Below are positions 17,763 to 26,731 of a stretch of 64,000 bases of DNA, piece after piece (positions within the stretch are counted from its first letter, which is position 1; each line of letters opens with the position of its first letter). The notes beneath the pieces were generated by a model, which saw only the letters and a program-made list of their open reading frames with translations, searched no databases and was not told where the DNA came from. The position numbers and the translations under genes are program-made. The DNA comes from Paraburkholderia azotifigens (GTDB lineage: Bacteria; Pseudomonadota; Gammaproteobacteria; Burkholderiales; Burkholderiaceae), in NCBI RefSeq assembly GCF_007995085.1, contig NZ_VOQS01000003.1, positions 2,108,001 to 2,172,000 on the forward strand, given 5' to 3'.

Positions 17763-18605
17763 ATGACCGACGCGCCTAAAGTTCCGCGCAAGCGCAAGAG
17801 CCCAGCGACGAAGCCGCAGGCCGAGGCGGCGGATCCGAGTGCCTCTTCGCTGTACGTGCAATCCGTCGAAAAGGCGATGAAAGTGCTCACCGCGTTCGAC
17901 GGCAGCAAGCGTCAGTTGTCGCTGTCCGAGATTGCCTCGATCACGGGTTTCGACCTGAGCGCGACGCAGCGCTTCACGTTCACGCTCGCGGCGCTCGGCT
18001 ACCTCTTCAAGGATGCCGACAGCCGCAAGTACGAACTGTCGCCCAAGCTGCTGGACTTCACCTACCATTACCTGACGTCCAACGAACTCGTGAGCCGCGC
18101 GACACCTTATCTCCAGCAACTCGGCTCGGAGACGGAGGAGGCCACCAATCTCACCGTGCTCGACGACACCGACATCGTGTTCGTGCTGCGGATCGTGAGC
18201 CGCAACGTGTTCAACGCCCACGTGATTACGGGCTCGCGTCTGCCCGCATACTGCACTGCGCCTGGGCTCGCCATCCTGGCGACGCTGCCCGACGCAGAGA
18301 TCGACGACATCCTGTCGCGTACGAATCTCGTGCCGTATACGCCGTCGACCGTGTACCAGCCGCGCAAGATCAAAGACCGCATCGCGCAGATCCGGAAGCA
18401 GGGCTACGCGCACACGGAAGACGAGTACTTCGTCAGCGATATTTCGACGGCGGCCGCTATTACCAATGCGCACGGACGGGGCATCGGCGCAGTGAATATC
18501 GCGGTGGCGAGATCGCGATGGCACGCCGACCGCGACGAGCGGCGTTTTGCCGACCTGGTCATTTCGACGGCGTCGGCGATTTCGACGCGGCGTCGCGTCG
18601 AATAG
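17763..18605 (+). CDS. IclR-family transcriptional regulator
   Basis: A 280-residue regulator. An N-terminal winged helix-turn-helix (SVEKAMKVLTAFDGSKRQLSLSEIA region, residues about 36-95) is followed by the IclR effector domain. ATG at 17763 is chosen; a GTG directly before it is equally possible. IclR proteins bind small organic acids. The CoA-ligase remnant lies 67 bp upstream in the same direction, so the original regulon was probably a carboxylate-degradation locus of which little remains. Current targets are unknown. Confidence 0.88.
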   Translation: MTDAPKVPRKRKSPATKPQAEAADPSASSLYVQSVEKAMKVLTAFDGSKRQLSLSEIASITGFDLSATQRFTFTLAALGYLFKDADSRKYELSPKLLDFTYHYLTSNELVSRATPYLQQLGSETEEATNLTVLDDTDIVFVLRIVSRNVFNAHVITGSRLPAYCTAPGLAILATLPDAEIDDILSRTNLVPYTPSTVYQPRKIKDRIAQIRKQGYAHTEDEYFVSDISTAAAITNAHGRGIGAVNIAVARSRWHADRDERRFADLVISTASAISTRRRVE

Positions 18606-18897
18606 TACTGGCGGGTTGTGTGCAGCTGTTGCCGCGCGTTGTGTGGCTGGAAGCGAGACGACCGTGTCGCGGTTTGCCTGGGGCGGGCATAGGCTCATAG
18701 ATCCCTGCTGTATATAACGGGCAGCTGCACGACGGCGAGGAGGCGGTTCCGCATGGTTTTTCGGCAATCCCCCGAACGCAGAGTCGGTTATGCACGACCG
18801 CTGTGCGCGTATTGAGCGACGCGTTCGCTGTTTGTAATGTCCATCGGCAGGTTCTATAACAACTCTATTCCGACCGGTGCGGCAAACAGGACAAGGT

Positions 18898-20037
18898 ATG
18901 CTCGATCCATTCGCTTCATCAGATGCGTTCACGATTGGCGTCGAACTCGAGATTCAGATCGTCAATACGCACGACTACAACCTGACGAAGGCGGCAACGG
19001 AATTGCTGAGTGGCGTGAAAGAGCACGACTTCGTCGGCGCGATCAAACCCGAGACGACCGAGGGCATGATCGAGTTAGCGACAGGGGTGTGCGGGGATTT
19101 CCAGCAGGCACGCGGTGAATTGCAGGTGCTTCGCGATACGCTGGTGGGCGCGGCCGATTTTCTGAATGTCGGCGTGTGTGGCGGCGGCACCAACTTCTTC
19201 CAGAACTGGTACGACCAGCGTTCCGATGGTCGTGAGCGCTCGGAATACCTGATGAAACTGTATGGCGCGATTTACCAGCAGTTCACGATATTTGGCCAGC
19301 ACGTGCACGTGGGTTGCCCGGATCCGGATTCGGCGCTCGTGCTGTTGCATTCGCTTTCGCGCTACGTGCCGCATTTCATCGCACTGGCCGCTTCCTCACC
19401 CTATGTTCAGGCGAGCGATACGCAGTTTCAGTGCGCGCGGCTGAATTCGGTTGCTCCGTTTCCTTTATCCGGGCACGCGCCTTTCGTGACGAAGTGGTCG
19501 GAGCTGGAGCAGTACTTCGAGCGGATGAGTAACACAGGTCTCGTCAAAAGCCTGAAGGACTTCTACTGGGACATACGTCCGAGTCCGGGGTACGGCACGA
19601 TCGAAGTACGCGTGATGGATACGCCGCTGCGCATCGAGTGGGCGGCTGCCATCGCGGCGTATATTCAATCGCTTTCGCGTTATCTGCTGATGGACAAACC
19701 GCTGCGCCTCAGTGAGCGGGATTACGAGGTCTATCGGACGAACCGCTTCATGGCCTGCCGGTTCGGGCTGGACGGAACCTGCGTGAATCCTGAAACGGGC
19801 GAGCGCGATACGATACGAAACCAGATTCTGGCCACGCTGAAGATGGTCGCCGATCATGCACGGTCTCTGGGCGCGGAGGAGGGCCTGGAGATGATCAGGA
19901 GCACTGTGACCGAAGGGTTGAGCGATGCCGCCTGGTTGCGTCGCATTTATAGCAGACATAACTCGTTGCATGAAGTTGGACGCCAGTTATGCCAGATCTG
20001 GCGTGGCGCGCAGAACCCGGATTTGAGGGTGACGTGA
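18898..20037 (+). CDS. YbdK-family carboxylate-amine ligase (glutamate-cysteine ligase type 2)
   Basis: A 379-residue member of the GCS2 family. The N-terminal [17 protein letters not shown], the metal-binding [13 protein letters not shown] and [13 protein letters not shown] are family landmarks. E. coli YbdK shows weak gamma-glutamylcysteine synthetase activity, so this could supply a glutathione precursor or ligate another amine. The start at 18898 (MLDPFAS) overlies AAGG; the frame is open 21 bp further upstream. Monocistronic as far as can be seen. Confidence 0.88.
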   Translation: MLDPFASSDAFTIGVELEIQIVNTHDYNLTKAATELLSGVKEHDFVGAIKPETTEGMIELATGVCGDFQQARGELQVLRDTLVGAADFLNVGVCGGGTNFFQNWYDQRSDGRERSEYLMKLYGAIYQQFTIFGQHVHVGCPDPDSALVLLHSLSRYVPHFIALAASSPYVQASDTQFQCARLNSVAPFPLSGHAPFVTKWSELEQYFERMSNTGLVKSLKDFYWDIRPSPGYGTIEVRVMDTPLRIEWAAAIAAYIQSLSRYLLMDKPLRLSERDYEVYRTNRFMACRFGLDGTCVNPETGERDTIRNQILATLKMVADHARSLGAEEGLEMIRSTVTEGLSDAAWLRRIYSRHNSLHEVGRQLCQIWRGAQNPDLRVT

Positions 20038-20111
20038 GCAGCTTTCGGGGTTCTTATTTTCGGCACTCAAACCGTTTCTATGCGCACACATAGCATGCGC
20101 AGCCCGAGCCC

Positions 20112-20351
20112 ATGTTTAGAATTTTCAATCGTTTGTTCGGCTACAGTCGAGAAGAGCGCTCGCCAGCAGCGCCAGAGGCATCCGAAGCCGGGCTGCATCT
20201 CGACGCGGGATCTGACGAGTACATCGCGTTCGCAATAGGGCAGCACGACCTCGACGAGGCACGGAGACTTGCGACGGCGGCAGGCGCCGTCGTTCAGACC
20301 GATGACATGTTCGCGGCATCTGCACGCCGAGGATTGCCGGCCGACACATAA
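20112..20351 (+). CDS. Hypothetical small protein
   Basis: A possible 79-residue protein (MFRIFNRLFGYSREERS...), acidic and Ala-rich, with a short amphipathic basic N-terminus. I know no family. The third-position GC bias looks similar to real genes nearby, but a minus-strand frame overlaps it and the Shine-Dalgarno is weak. It lies between the YbdK and rhodanese genes in the same direction. Confidence 0.4.
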   Translation: MFRIFNRLFGYSREERSPAAPEASEAGLHLDAGSDEYIAFAIGQHDLDEARRLATAAGAVVQTDDMFAASARRGLPADT

Positions 20352-20455
20352 AGGTCGATGGCGTGATGTTACCGGGAGTCGTCGTTTGCGCCACTGTTGT
20401 CTGCCGCGATCGAACGGGATAATCACTTCCATCGCAATGTCCGGGGAGATCACAG

Positions 20456-20881
20456 ATGTCAGTCGTCACCGCAGTCACCGCAGTCACCGCAGTCGCCGCA
20501 GCCGGGAGCGCCGCTGCTCTGGCGCATTTCACGGCGTCGTTAGCCTTCGAAACCGATTGTGCCGATGTTCACGCCGCCTATGCCCAAGGCCCCGACGCAA
20601 TCGATTTCGTGTTGCTCGACGTACGCAGTCCGGCGATGTTCGCCGAAGGCCATGTGCCGGGTGCCATCAACCTGCCGCATGGGAAGATCGTCGCATCGAA
20701 ACTGGCTGACTATCCGCCTGATACCCTGTTCGTGACGTATTGCGCGGGTCCGCATTGCAACGGCGCGACGCGTGGTGCGATTCGACTCGCGCAGCTTGGC
20801 CGCCCCGTGAAGGTCATGATCGGAGGCGTGACGGGATGGGTCGACGAAGGCTTCCCGCTCGCAACCTCCGAAAGCGTTTAA
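20456..20881 (+). CDS. Single-domain rhodanese
   Basis: A 141-residue rhodanese-like sulfurtransferase. The landmarks are LLDVRSPAMFAEGHVPGAINLPH (two parts, 53-66 and 67-75) and the active-site loop YCAGPHCNGA with the nucleophile Cys96. A GGGGAGA Shine-Dalgarno precedes the ATG. The first 15 residues are a VTA repeat encoded by four near-identical 9-bp units. It is 80 bp upstream of ftrA in the same direction; this rhodanese/FtrA pairing recurs in Burkholderiaceae, suggesting co-regulation or a shared sulfur- or nitrosative-stress role, which is not proven. Confidence 0.88.
   Translation: MSVVTAVTAVTAVAAAGSAAALAHFTASLAFETDCADVHAAYAQGPDAIDFVLLDVRSPAMFAEGHVPGAINLPHGKIVASKLADYPPDTLFVTYCAGPHCNGATRGAIRLAQLGRPVKVMIGGVTGWVDEGFPLATSESV
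20465..20500 (+). repeat. 9-bp in-frame tandem repeat (four units)
   Basis: GTCACCGCA occurs at 20465-20473, 20474-20482 and 20483-20491, then GTCGCCGCA at 20492-20500. Copy-number change would lengthen or shorten the N-terminus of the rhodanese without shifting the frame. Confidence 0.75.
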
Positions 20882-20961
20882 TGCCCCGGCGCTGGGTAGA
20901 GCCGCCGGAGGCATCGGTATCGGGCCGTGGCGCAATCGCCCGTCTCCGGTAATATCGCGCC

Positions 20962-21918
20962 ATGCAAGATCATCTCGTCGCGGCGCTCGTCTACGACCGC
21001 CTGTGCACCTTCGAATTCGGTTGCGTGACCGAACTGTTTGCGCTCGAACGCCCGGAACTCGGCGTCGAGTGGTATCGCTTTGCCGTGTGCGCCGTCGAGC
21101 CCGGTCCGATTCGCGCGGCAGGCGGCATCAGCGTGGCGGCGCCGTACACGCTCAGGATGCTCGACCGGGCGTCGACAATCGTCGTGCCCGGCTGGCGCGA
21201 TCCCGACGAGTGTCCGCCCGAGCCGCTGCTGAAGAAGATCCGCGCGGCTGTCGAGCGCGGCGCGCGCGTCTGCTCGATCTGCTCGGGCGTGTTCGTGCTC
21301 GCGGCAGCAGGCGTGCTCGACGGCAAGACGGTCACGACGCACTGGCGTTACGCCGACAAGTTGCAGCAGCGCTATCCGCAACTGCGTGTGAAACCCGATG
21401 CGCTCTATGTCGATGAAGGGCAGGTGATCACGTCGGCGGGATCGGCGGCGGGGCTCGACATGCTGCTGCATCTCGTGCGGCGCGACTACGGCAGTGCGAT
21501 TGCGAATCGCGTCGCGCAGCGGCTCGTCGTGCCGCCGCATCGCGAGGGCGGCCAGGCGCAGTTCGTGCCGCGTCCGATGCCGCAGGACGACAGCGGCCGG
21601 CTTGCGCGTCTGATGGACTACGTGCGCGCGAATCCCGCGCGCGAGCACACGCTGGCGTCGCTGGCCGGGCAGGCGGCGATGAGTCCGCGCACGCTGCAGC
21701 GGCAGTTCCGCGATGCGACGGGAATGGCGCCCTATGAATGGCTGATTCGCGAGCGCGTGGCGATTGCGCGGGATCTGCTCGAATCGCCCGCCGGCCTGCC
21801 GATGTCGCGCGTCGCGGAAATGGCGGGCTTCGGGTCCGAAGAGTCGTTGCGCCGGCACTTCAGGCGCATTGCGCTGACGAGTCCGGGCGCGTATCGGAAG
21901 AAGTTTGGTGCGGCTTAG
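20962..21918 (+). CDS. ftrA: FtrA-type GlxA-family transcriptional regulator
   Basis: A 318-residue regulator made of an N-terminal DJ-1/PfpI-like domain (about 1-185) and a C-terminal AraC-type DNA-binding domain (about 215-315). The first carries the nucleophile-elbow-like CSICSGVFVLAAAG; the second contains LASLAGQAAMSPRTLQRQFR and RVAEMAGFGSEESLRRHFRR. Assigned as FtrA from overall length and pairing with a rhodanese. The following NifQ-like gene starts 22 bp after its stop, so the two may be cotranscribed. Confidence 0.85.
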   Translation: MQDHLVAALVYDRLCTFEFGCVTELFALERPELGVEWYRFAVCAVEPGPIRAAGGISVAAPYTLRMLDRASTIVVPGWRDPDECPPEPLLKKIRAAVERGARVCSICSGVFVLAAAGVLDGKTVTTHWRYADKLQQRYPQLRVKPDALYVDEGQVITSAGSAAGLDMLLHLVRRDYGSAIANRVAQRLVVPPHREGGQAQFVPRPMPQDDSGRLARLMDYVRANPAREHTLASLAGQAAMSPRTLQRQFRDATGMAPYEWLIRERVAIARDLLESPAGLPMSRVAEMAGFGSEESLRRHFRRIALTSPGAYRKKFGAA

Positions 21919-21940
21919 CGACGCAAACGGAGGCTTTGTC

Positions 21941-22513
21941 ATGACAACCGGTTCGAGCGACAAACGTGATGCGGAAGTCGTGCGCCTGCTCGATCAGGCG
22001 CTGCATCGCGACGCCGCCGATACCGTGATGTTCGCGCGCCTGATCGGCGCGAAGCTCGCGGGCGGTCAACTGCTGCATCTCGGCTTGACGCGCGGTGCGC
22101 TCGACGCGATGCTCTCACGTCAATTTCCGCACGCCGCGCTGCGGCACGCCGTGCCTGAACGTATCGCCGCGAGCGAGCATCAGGCGTTTGTCGATGCAAT
22201 GCGCGCGACGCTGCTGCAACACGAGTCTTCGCTCGCAGCGGCGGACCTCGATGCGCAATGCCTCGCGACGATCCTTGCAACAGCATGCCTGCGTCCCGAT
22301 CATTTGTGGCGCGATCTCGGCCTCGATGGACGCGACGACGTCACGGCGATCCTCACGCGCCACTATCCGCGGCTTGTCGCGCGCAACACGGACGGCATGC
22401 GCTGGAAGAAATTTCTCGCGCGCGAACTGGCGCTTGCCGAAGGCCGCGCGCCTGCCCCCGCGCCGGGCTGTCCGGGTTGCGAGGACTACGGCTTCTGCTA
22501 TCCGCCGCGCTGA
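21941..22513 (+). CDS. nifQ: NifQ-like molybdenum-donor protein
   Basis: A 190-residue protein matching NifQ, which carries a Mo-Fe-S cluster and donates molybdenum for nitrogenase cofactor synthesis. The family core is visible in DHLWRDLGL, RNTDGMRWKKFLARELA and the C-terminal CPGCEDYGFC. The known NifQ motif is C-x4-C-x2-C-x5-C; here the last three cysteines are present but the first is replaced by Ala (RAPAPAPGC). The start at 21941 has GGAGG upstream. No other nif gene is in the window, so this may be an orphan serving another molybdoenzyme, or a NifQ of a distant nif locus. Identity fairly sure, function uncertain. Confidence 0.78.
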   Translation: MTTGSSDKRDAEVVRLLDQALHRDAADTVMFARLIGAKLAGGQLLHLGLTRGALDAMLSRQFPHAALRHAVPERIAASEHQAFVDAMRATLLQHESSLAAADLDAQCLATILATACLRPDHLWRDLGLDGRDDVTAILTRHYPRLVARNTDGMRWKKFLARELALAEGRAPAPAPGCPGCEDYGFCYPPR

Positions 22514-22733
22514 ACCAGCCGAAGCGCGCAATCGCCTTCGCGCAAACCCCCACGGTAGAAACCCGATATTGAGCGGGACTCATACCCGGCATCAAAAACA
22601 TCGCTTCATCGACGAAAAAAACGGACCGCACAATCGCGATGCCATGTCACGCATCCTGCGATGGCGTGGCGGGTCGCGCAAACCGCGTGACCGATCACAA
22701 CAAGATTCGAGACCTTCGCACAGGAGACATTCG

Positions 22734-23804
22734 ATGATGCGATCCATCAAGATGCGCGCGGCCGTGCTGGCCGCCGCTACGACTGCCGCGACCCTTTTCG
22801 CGGCGGGCAATGCGCATGCCGCCGACAGCACCGCCGCCAAACCCGGAAGCTGGTGCAGCGCGGGCAAGACCGTGCACTTCGCGGGCATTACGTGGGAGAG
22901 CGGCGCGTTCGCGACAGAAGTGCTGCGGCAGATTCTGGAGAAAGGCTACGGCTGCAAGACGGACGTCGTGCCGGGCAGCACGGCCGCGACGGAAACGGCG
23001 CTCGCGCACAACGACGTGCAGATCTGGGCCGAGCAATGGACGGGCCGCAGCGAGATCACCGCGAAGGCAGTCGAATCGGGCAGCGTGAAGCTGGTCGGCG
23101 ATACGCTGCCGGGCGGTACGAAAGAGGGCTGGTTCGTGCCGGACTACGTGGTGAAGGGTGATCCCGCGCGCGGCATCAAGGCGTCGGCGCCGGGGCTGGC
23201 ATCGGTGGCGGATCTGCCGAAGTACAAGAACGTCTTCAGCGACGACGAAGAGCCGAACAAGGGCCGCTTTCTTAACTGCCCGAGCGGCTGGGACTGCGAG
23301 CGCGTGAATACGCGGCTGCTGAAGGTGCTCAGGCTCGACGACTCGTACACGAACTTCCGTCCCGGCACGGGCGCGGCGCTCGATGCCGCGATCGCGTCGG
23401 CGTACACGCGCGGCGCGCCGATCCTGTTCTACTACTGGGGACCGGCGGCACTGATGGCGAAGTACAGGCTGACCGAGCTGAAGATGCCTGCGTATAACGA
23501 GGCATGCTGGCAGACGTTGCGTAACGAGAGCAGCACGCAGCAGTGCGCGTCGTCGTACAGGGTGTCGCACGTGACGGTCGGCACGTCGACGCCCTTCTAC
23601 AACGCAGAGCCGCAACTGATGACGATGTTCTCGAAGGTCAGATTTCCGATGGACTTCCTGAACGCGACGATTCTCGATATGAGCGTCAAGAAACTGGACG
23701 CGCCGACGATGGCCGCGCAGTTCCTGCGCACGCACCCTGAGATGTGGAAGACGTGGGTGCCTGCGGATGTCGCGGCGAAGGTTCAAGCGGGGATTGCGAG
23801 CTGA
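22734..23804 (+). CDS. Glycine betaine/choline-type ABC transporter substrate-binding protein
   Basis: A 356-residue periplasmic binding protein of the OpuAC/ProX type. A signal peptide (about 1-29, ending AGNAHA) precedes the ligand-binding domain starting KTVHFAGITWESG. Aromatic-box residues typical of quaternary-amine binders are plausible (IWAEQW, YYWGPAAL). CAGGAGA lies 9 bp upstream of ATG 22734; the frame stays open far upstream but those residues overlap nifQ and are not real. Permease and ATPase genes are not beside it, so it is an orphan binding protein or works with a transporter elsewhere. Confidence 0.85.
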   Translation: MMRSIKMRAAVLAAATTAATLFAAGNAHAADSTAAKPGSWCSAGKTVHFAGITWESGAFATEVLRQILEKGYGCKTDVVPGSTAATETALAHNDVQIWAEQWTGRSEITAKAVESGSVKLVGDTLPGGTKEGWFVPDYVVKGDPARGIKASAPGLASVADLPKYKNVFSDDEEPNKGRFLNCPSGWDCERVNTRLLKVLRLDDSYTNFRPGTGAALDAAIASAYTRGAPILFYYWGPAALMAKYRLTELKMPAYNEACWQTLRNESSTQQCASSYRVSHVTVGTSTPFYNAEPQLMTMFSKVRFPMDFLNATILDMSVKKLDAPTMAAQFLRTHPEMWKTWVPADVAAKVQAGIAS

Positions 23805-23905
23805 GTTTGACTGGAGTGAGCGCGTCATGATGGCGGGGCAGTGGAAACGAAAATCCGCGGCTTCGCCGTCGTCATATAGAATGACGCGCTTTGCCCGTTC
23901 TCGCC

Positions 23906-24831
23906 ATGTGGTTCAAGAATCTACAGCTTCACCGTCTTCCCGCTCCGTGGAAAGTGAGCGCCGAGCAAATGGAAAAGTGGCTCGCGCCGCACGCGTTCCA
24001 GCCTGCCAACAGCGTCGAGACGCAGCGGCAGGGCTGGACGTCGCCGCGCAATGACGGCTCGCTCGTCTATTCCATCAACAAGCAGATGCTGCTGACGTAT
24101 CGCGCGGAGAAGAAGCTGCTGCCCGCGTCTGTCGTCACGCAGGTAACCAGGGCACGCGCGCAGGAACTCGAAGAGCAGCAGGGCTTCAAGCCTGGCCGCA
24201 AGCAGATGCGCGACCTGAAAGAGCAGGTCACCGATGAACTGCTGCCGCGCGCGTTCAGCATCCAGCGCGACACGCGCGTGTGGATCGATACCGTCAACGG
24301 CTGGCTGGTGATCGATGCTGCGTCGCAGGCGCTGGGCGACGACGTGCTTGGGTTGCTGGTCAAATCCGTCGACCGTCTGCCGATTTTTGGTTTGCGCGTC
24401 GCGCAGGCGCCTGTTGCCGCAATGACTAACTGGCTGCTTGCTGGCGAAGGCCCTGTCAATTTCACGCTGGATCAGGATACGGAGTTGCGCTCGCCGGCGG
24501 AAGGGAATGCGACCGTGCGGTACGTCGGGCATGCGCTCGAGGCCGACGATATGCGTCGGCATATCGAGGCGGGTAAGCAGTGCATGCGGCTTGCCATGAC
24601 CTGGAACGATCGCGTTTCGTTCGTGCTGACGCCTTCGTTGACGATCAAGCGCGTCACTGCGCTCGATGTCATAAAAGAGGCGGGTGATCCCACCGCGCAG
24701 AATGATGATGAACAGTTTGATTCTGATTTCACTTTGATGACGGGGAACTCGTCAAGTTGCTCGATGGTGTTGTCGATGCGTTGGGCGGTGAACTGGATGA
24801 TGGTGTTGCTTCTGTGAAGGCTGCTGCGTAG
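23906..24831 (+). pseudogene. rdgC: RdgC recombination-associated protein, C-terminus frameshifted
   Basis: The first ~280 residues match RdgC well ([12 protein letters not shown], the central [19 protein letters not shown] region and [18 protein letters not shown]). RdgC is a ring-shaped DNA-binding protein that limits RecA. After DSDFTLMTG the reading frame runs into unrelated residues and stops at 24817. Moving one frame at the GGGG run 24742-24745 restores the usual ending: [20 protein letters not shown], then a short Ala-rich tail ending at TAG 24829-24831. One missing G (five to four) explains this, as a true mutation or a base-calling error. Only the last ~29 residues change, so the product may still work. 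Confidence 0.82.
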
Positions 24832-24953
24832 CCTTGCTTTTGCTTTTGCTTTTGCTTTTGTTTTTGCTTTTGTTTTTTGCTGGCATCCGCGAATTCGTAT
24901 CTGTGCTTCTTGCGTCGCCCCTGTGCGGGGCGGCACCTACTTTTCTTTGCCGC
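24832..24953 (+). repeat. TTTTGC array, conserved module and half hairpin after rdgC
   Basis: Right after the rdgC TAG comes a (CTTTTG)n run to about 24879, then GGCATCCGCGAATTCGTAT (from 24882), the mini hairpin region 24912-24935 and the arm CCTACTTTTCTTTGCCGC (24936-24953). The order is the same as after paoC and after the ROK gene when each is read along the gene's transcript. The hairpin's other arm is at 26236-26253, displaced by IS481. Confidence 0.75.
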
Positions 24954-26235
24954 TGTGTACAGACTGGAGACATGGTTGACACATGTACGGGGACATCGTT
25001 GACACCTGATGGTCAGGGTTTGGGTGCCTTCAGGTCAAGTCTTGCGACCCGCTGATGGGTGAACCACAGCTCGATCACCCCGTCTTCGTTCTCGCTCGGA
25101 CGGGCTGCCACCTGCAGCCCCTTGAGCGCGATTGAGAGCTTCAGTCTTTGACCACGCAGGCGCACCACGCCGCTTGCATTGACCCGCAAGACTTCATCAC
25201 GGGAGTCGTAGTCGGGCTCAGGCAGCCGGTCGGGCATCGTGCGCAGGCTGCACGCATAGCGTGTGATGGGCGTGGCCATCCCCAGTGCCTCGTGCGGACG
25301 TTCGACGTTGTACACATGCCGCCAGCGATCCAGTGCCTGCTGCATGTGCTCGTGCGTGCTGAAGGCCTGCCGGTCCAGCACTTCGGCCTTCAAGGTGCGG
25401 TGAAACCGTTCGTCCTTGCCATTGGTCTGCGGATGGTACGGCCGGCTGTAGCTCACCTGGATGCCCAGCCGGATCAGCCAGACCGCGAGCTCGGTGAGTT
25501 GCCCCGGCGCGCTGGGCGAGCCCCACGGCGCACCGTTGTCGGTATTGATGCGCGCAGGCAGCCCGTAGCAGCGGAACGCGCGCTCAAGCGCGGCCTGCAC
25601 GACCTGCGTGGTGGTGCGCGAGCAGGCGCTCAGTACGATGTTATAGCGCGAGTGATCGTCGATGACCGTCAGCGGCATGCAGCGCCCGCACGTCAGAGTC
25701 TGGACGTCACCCTTGAAGTCCATCTGCCACAGCAGATTCGGATGCTCGTGCTCGAAGCGCTGCCAGTGCTGGCGCTGGCGCGACGCCTGCTCGTCGATGA
25801 GCCCGTGGCGCCGCAGGATCTCGGTGATCGTGGCGGGCGCGGGCACCTCTGTCTTGCCCAGATCCCTCAGGCGCCGTTCGATCTTGCGTCCGCCCCAGCC
25901 ATGCACGCGGCGCAGTTCCAGCACCTGCGCTTCGATGTGTTCGGGTGAGCGCAGGGGGCTGTGGTGCGGGCGGCGGGAACGGTCGGCCAACCCGCCGGCG
26001 CCTTCGGTCCTGTGGCGACCGAGCCACTTGTAACCAGTCTGGCGGCTGATCCGGTAGCGCCGGCACAGTTCGCTGAATGAAAGAGCCTGTGTGGCGGCCA
26101 GGCTGACGAATTCTTCGCGGAGATTCATGGTGTTTTTTACTTCCCAGGGCATAGTCGGAATTCGAGCGTTTGATTGCCCGAAAGTGTCAACCATGTCCCT
26201 GTACACCTGTCAGCTATGTCTCCAGTCTGTACACA
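24954..26235 (-). mobile_element. IS481-family insertion sequence
   Basis: The element is about 1282 bp. Its ends (24954-25005 and 26184-26235) are inverted repeats of about 52 bp with about six mismatches, beginning TGTGTACAGACTGGAGACAT. One transposase gene fills the interior. It sits exactly in the loop of a hairpin: flanking arms 24936-24953 and 26236-26253 are perfect 18-bp reverse complements. A target duplication cannot be separated from the hairpin symmetry. Confidence 0.88.
25013..26152 (-). CDS. IS481-family transposase
   Basis: A 379-residue DDE integrase-type transposase. The N-terminus has a helix-turn-helix (FSELCRRYRISRQTGYKWLG). The catalytic core shows Asp in WQMDFKGD, Asp in NTDNGAPWG and Glu in GKDERFHRTLKAE. 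The start MPWEVKNTMNLREEF at 26152 is the usual IS481 opening; the frame extends 18 codons further into the inverted repeat. No interruption, so likely functional. Confidence 0.92.
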   Translation of the reverse strand: MPWEVKNTMNLREEFVSLAATQALSFSELCRRYRISRQTGYKWLGRHRTEGAGGLADRSRRPHHSPLRSPEHIEAQVLELRRVHGWGGRKIERRLRDLGKTEVPAPATITEILRRHGLIDEQASRQRQHWQRFEHEHPNLLWQMDFKGDVQTLTCGRCMPLTVIDDHSRYNIVLSACSRTTTQVVQAALERAFRCYGLPARINTDNGAPWGSPSAPGQLTELAVWLIRLGIQVSYSRPYHPQTNGKDERFHRTLKAEVLDRQAFSTHEHMQQALDRWRHVYNVERPHEALGMATPITRYACSLRTMPDRLPEPDYDSRDEVLRVNASGVVRLRGQRLKLSIALKGLQVAARPSENEDGVIELWFTHQRVARLDLKAPKP

Positions 26236-26253
26236 GCGGCAAAGAAAAGTAGG

Positions 26254-26731
26254 CAAAAGAAAGCCGCTCACACCGCCAATTCTTGTGTTTGCCTGCGGGC
26301 CCCCCACGGGTCCCGCACTCCACACGGCAACACGCTATTTCATGTGCGTTGCCAGCGCCTTTAACAGACGCATCACCCTCTCTAGTCACCCGTAGCGCAG
26401 CCAGCGGCAGCGCACCGTCTGCGCCGCCCAGGTGGCAAACGGTGTGTAGGCTGTCGCACCTTACGCGTTGGCGCTTCTACGACACCGATTCCGCTTTTCA
26501 GTCCGGAGTGGTGCACTTCCGTCGCGACGCCCTACACACCGTTTGCCACCTGGGCGGCCGTGAACTTCCTGGTGACGCAGTCCGTGACGCGGGAGCGTGA
26601 AGCGGGTGAGGCGTGAGTTAGCACGCTGGCAACGCGCGTGAGACAGTGCGATGCCGTCTGGAGTGCGGGACCCGTTGGGGTCCCGCAGGCAATGACTAGA
26701 GCTGGCGGTGTTAGCCCGCTTTCTTTGCTTA
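26254..26731. repeat. 478-bp near-palindromic repeat element, copy 2 (inverted relative to copy 1)
   Basis: Reverse complement of 1177-1650 with moderate divergence. Inner perfect 26-bp arms are at 26424-26449 and 26532-26557, with an 82-bp centre between them that matches the centre of copy 1 in inverted orientation. Its left edge is the right arm of the IS481-split hairpin; its right edge is the CTTA duplicated by the IS5 insertion. No protein-coding content seen. Confidence 0.8.

Noticed and set aside
22095..22733. Extended N-terminus of the betaine/choline-type binding protein
   Set aside because: The upstream residues overlap nifQ in another frame; the ATG at 22734 has a good ribosome site and starts a signal peptide.
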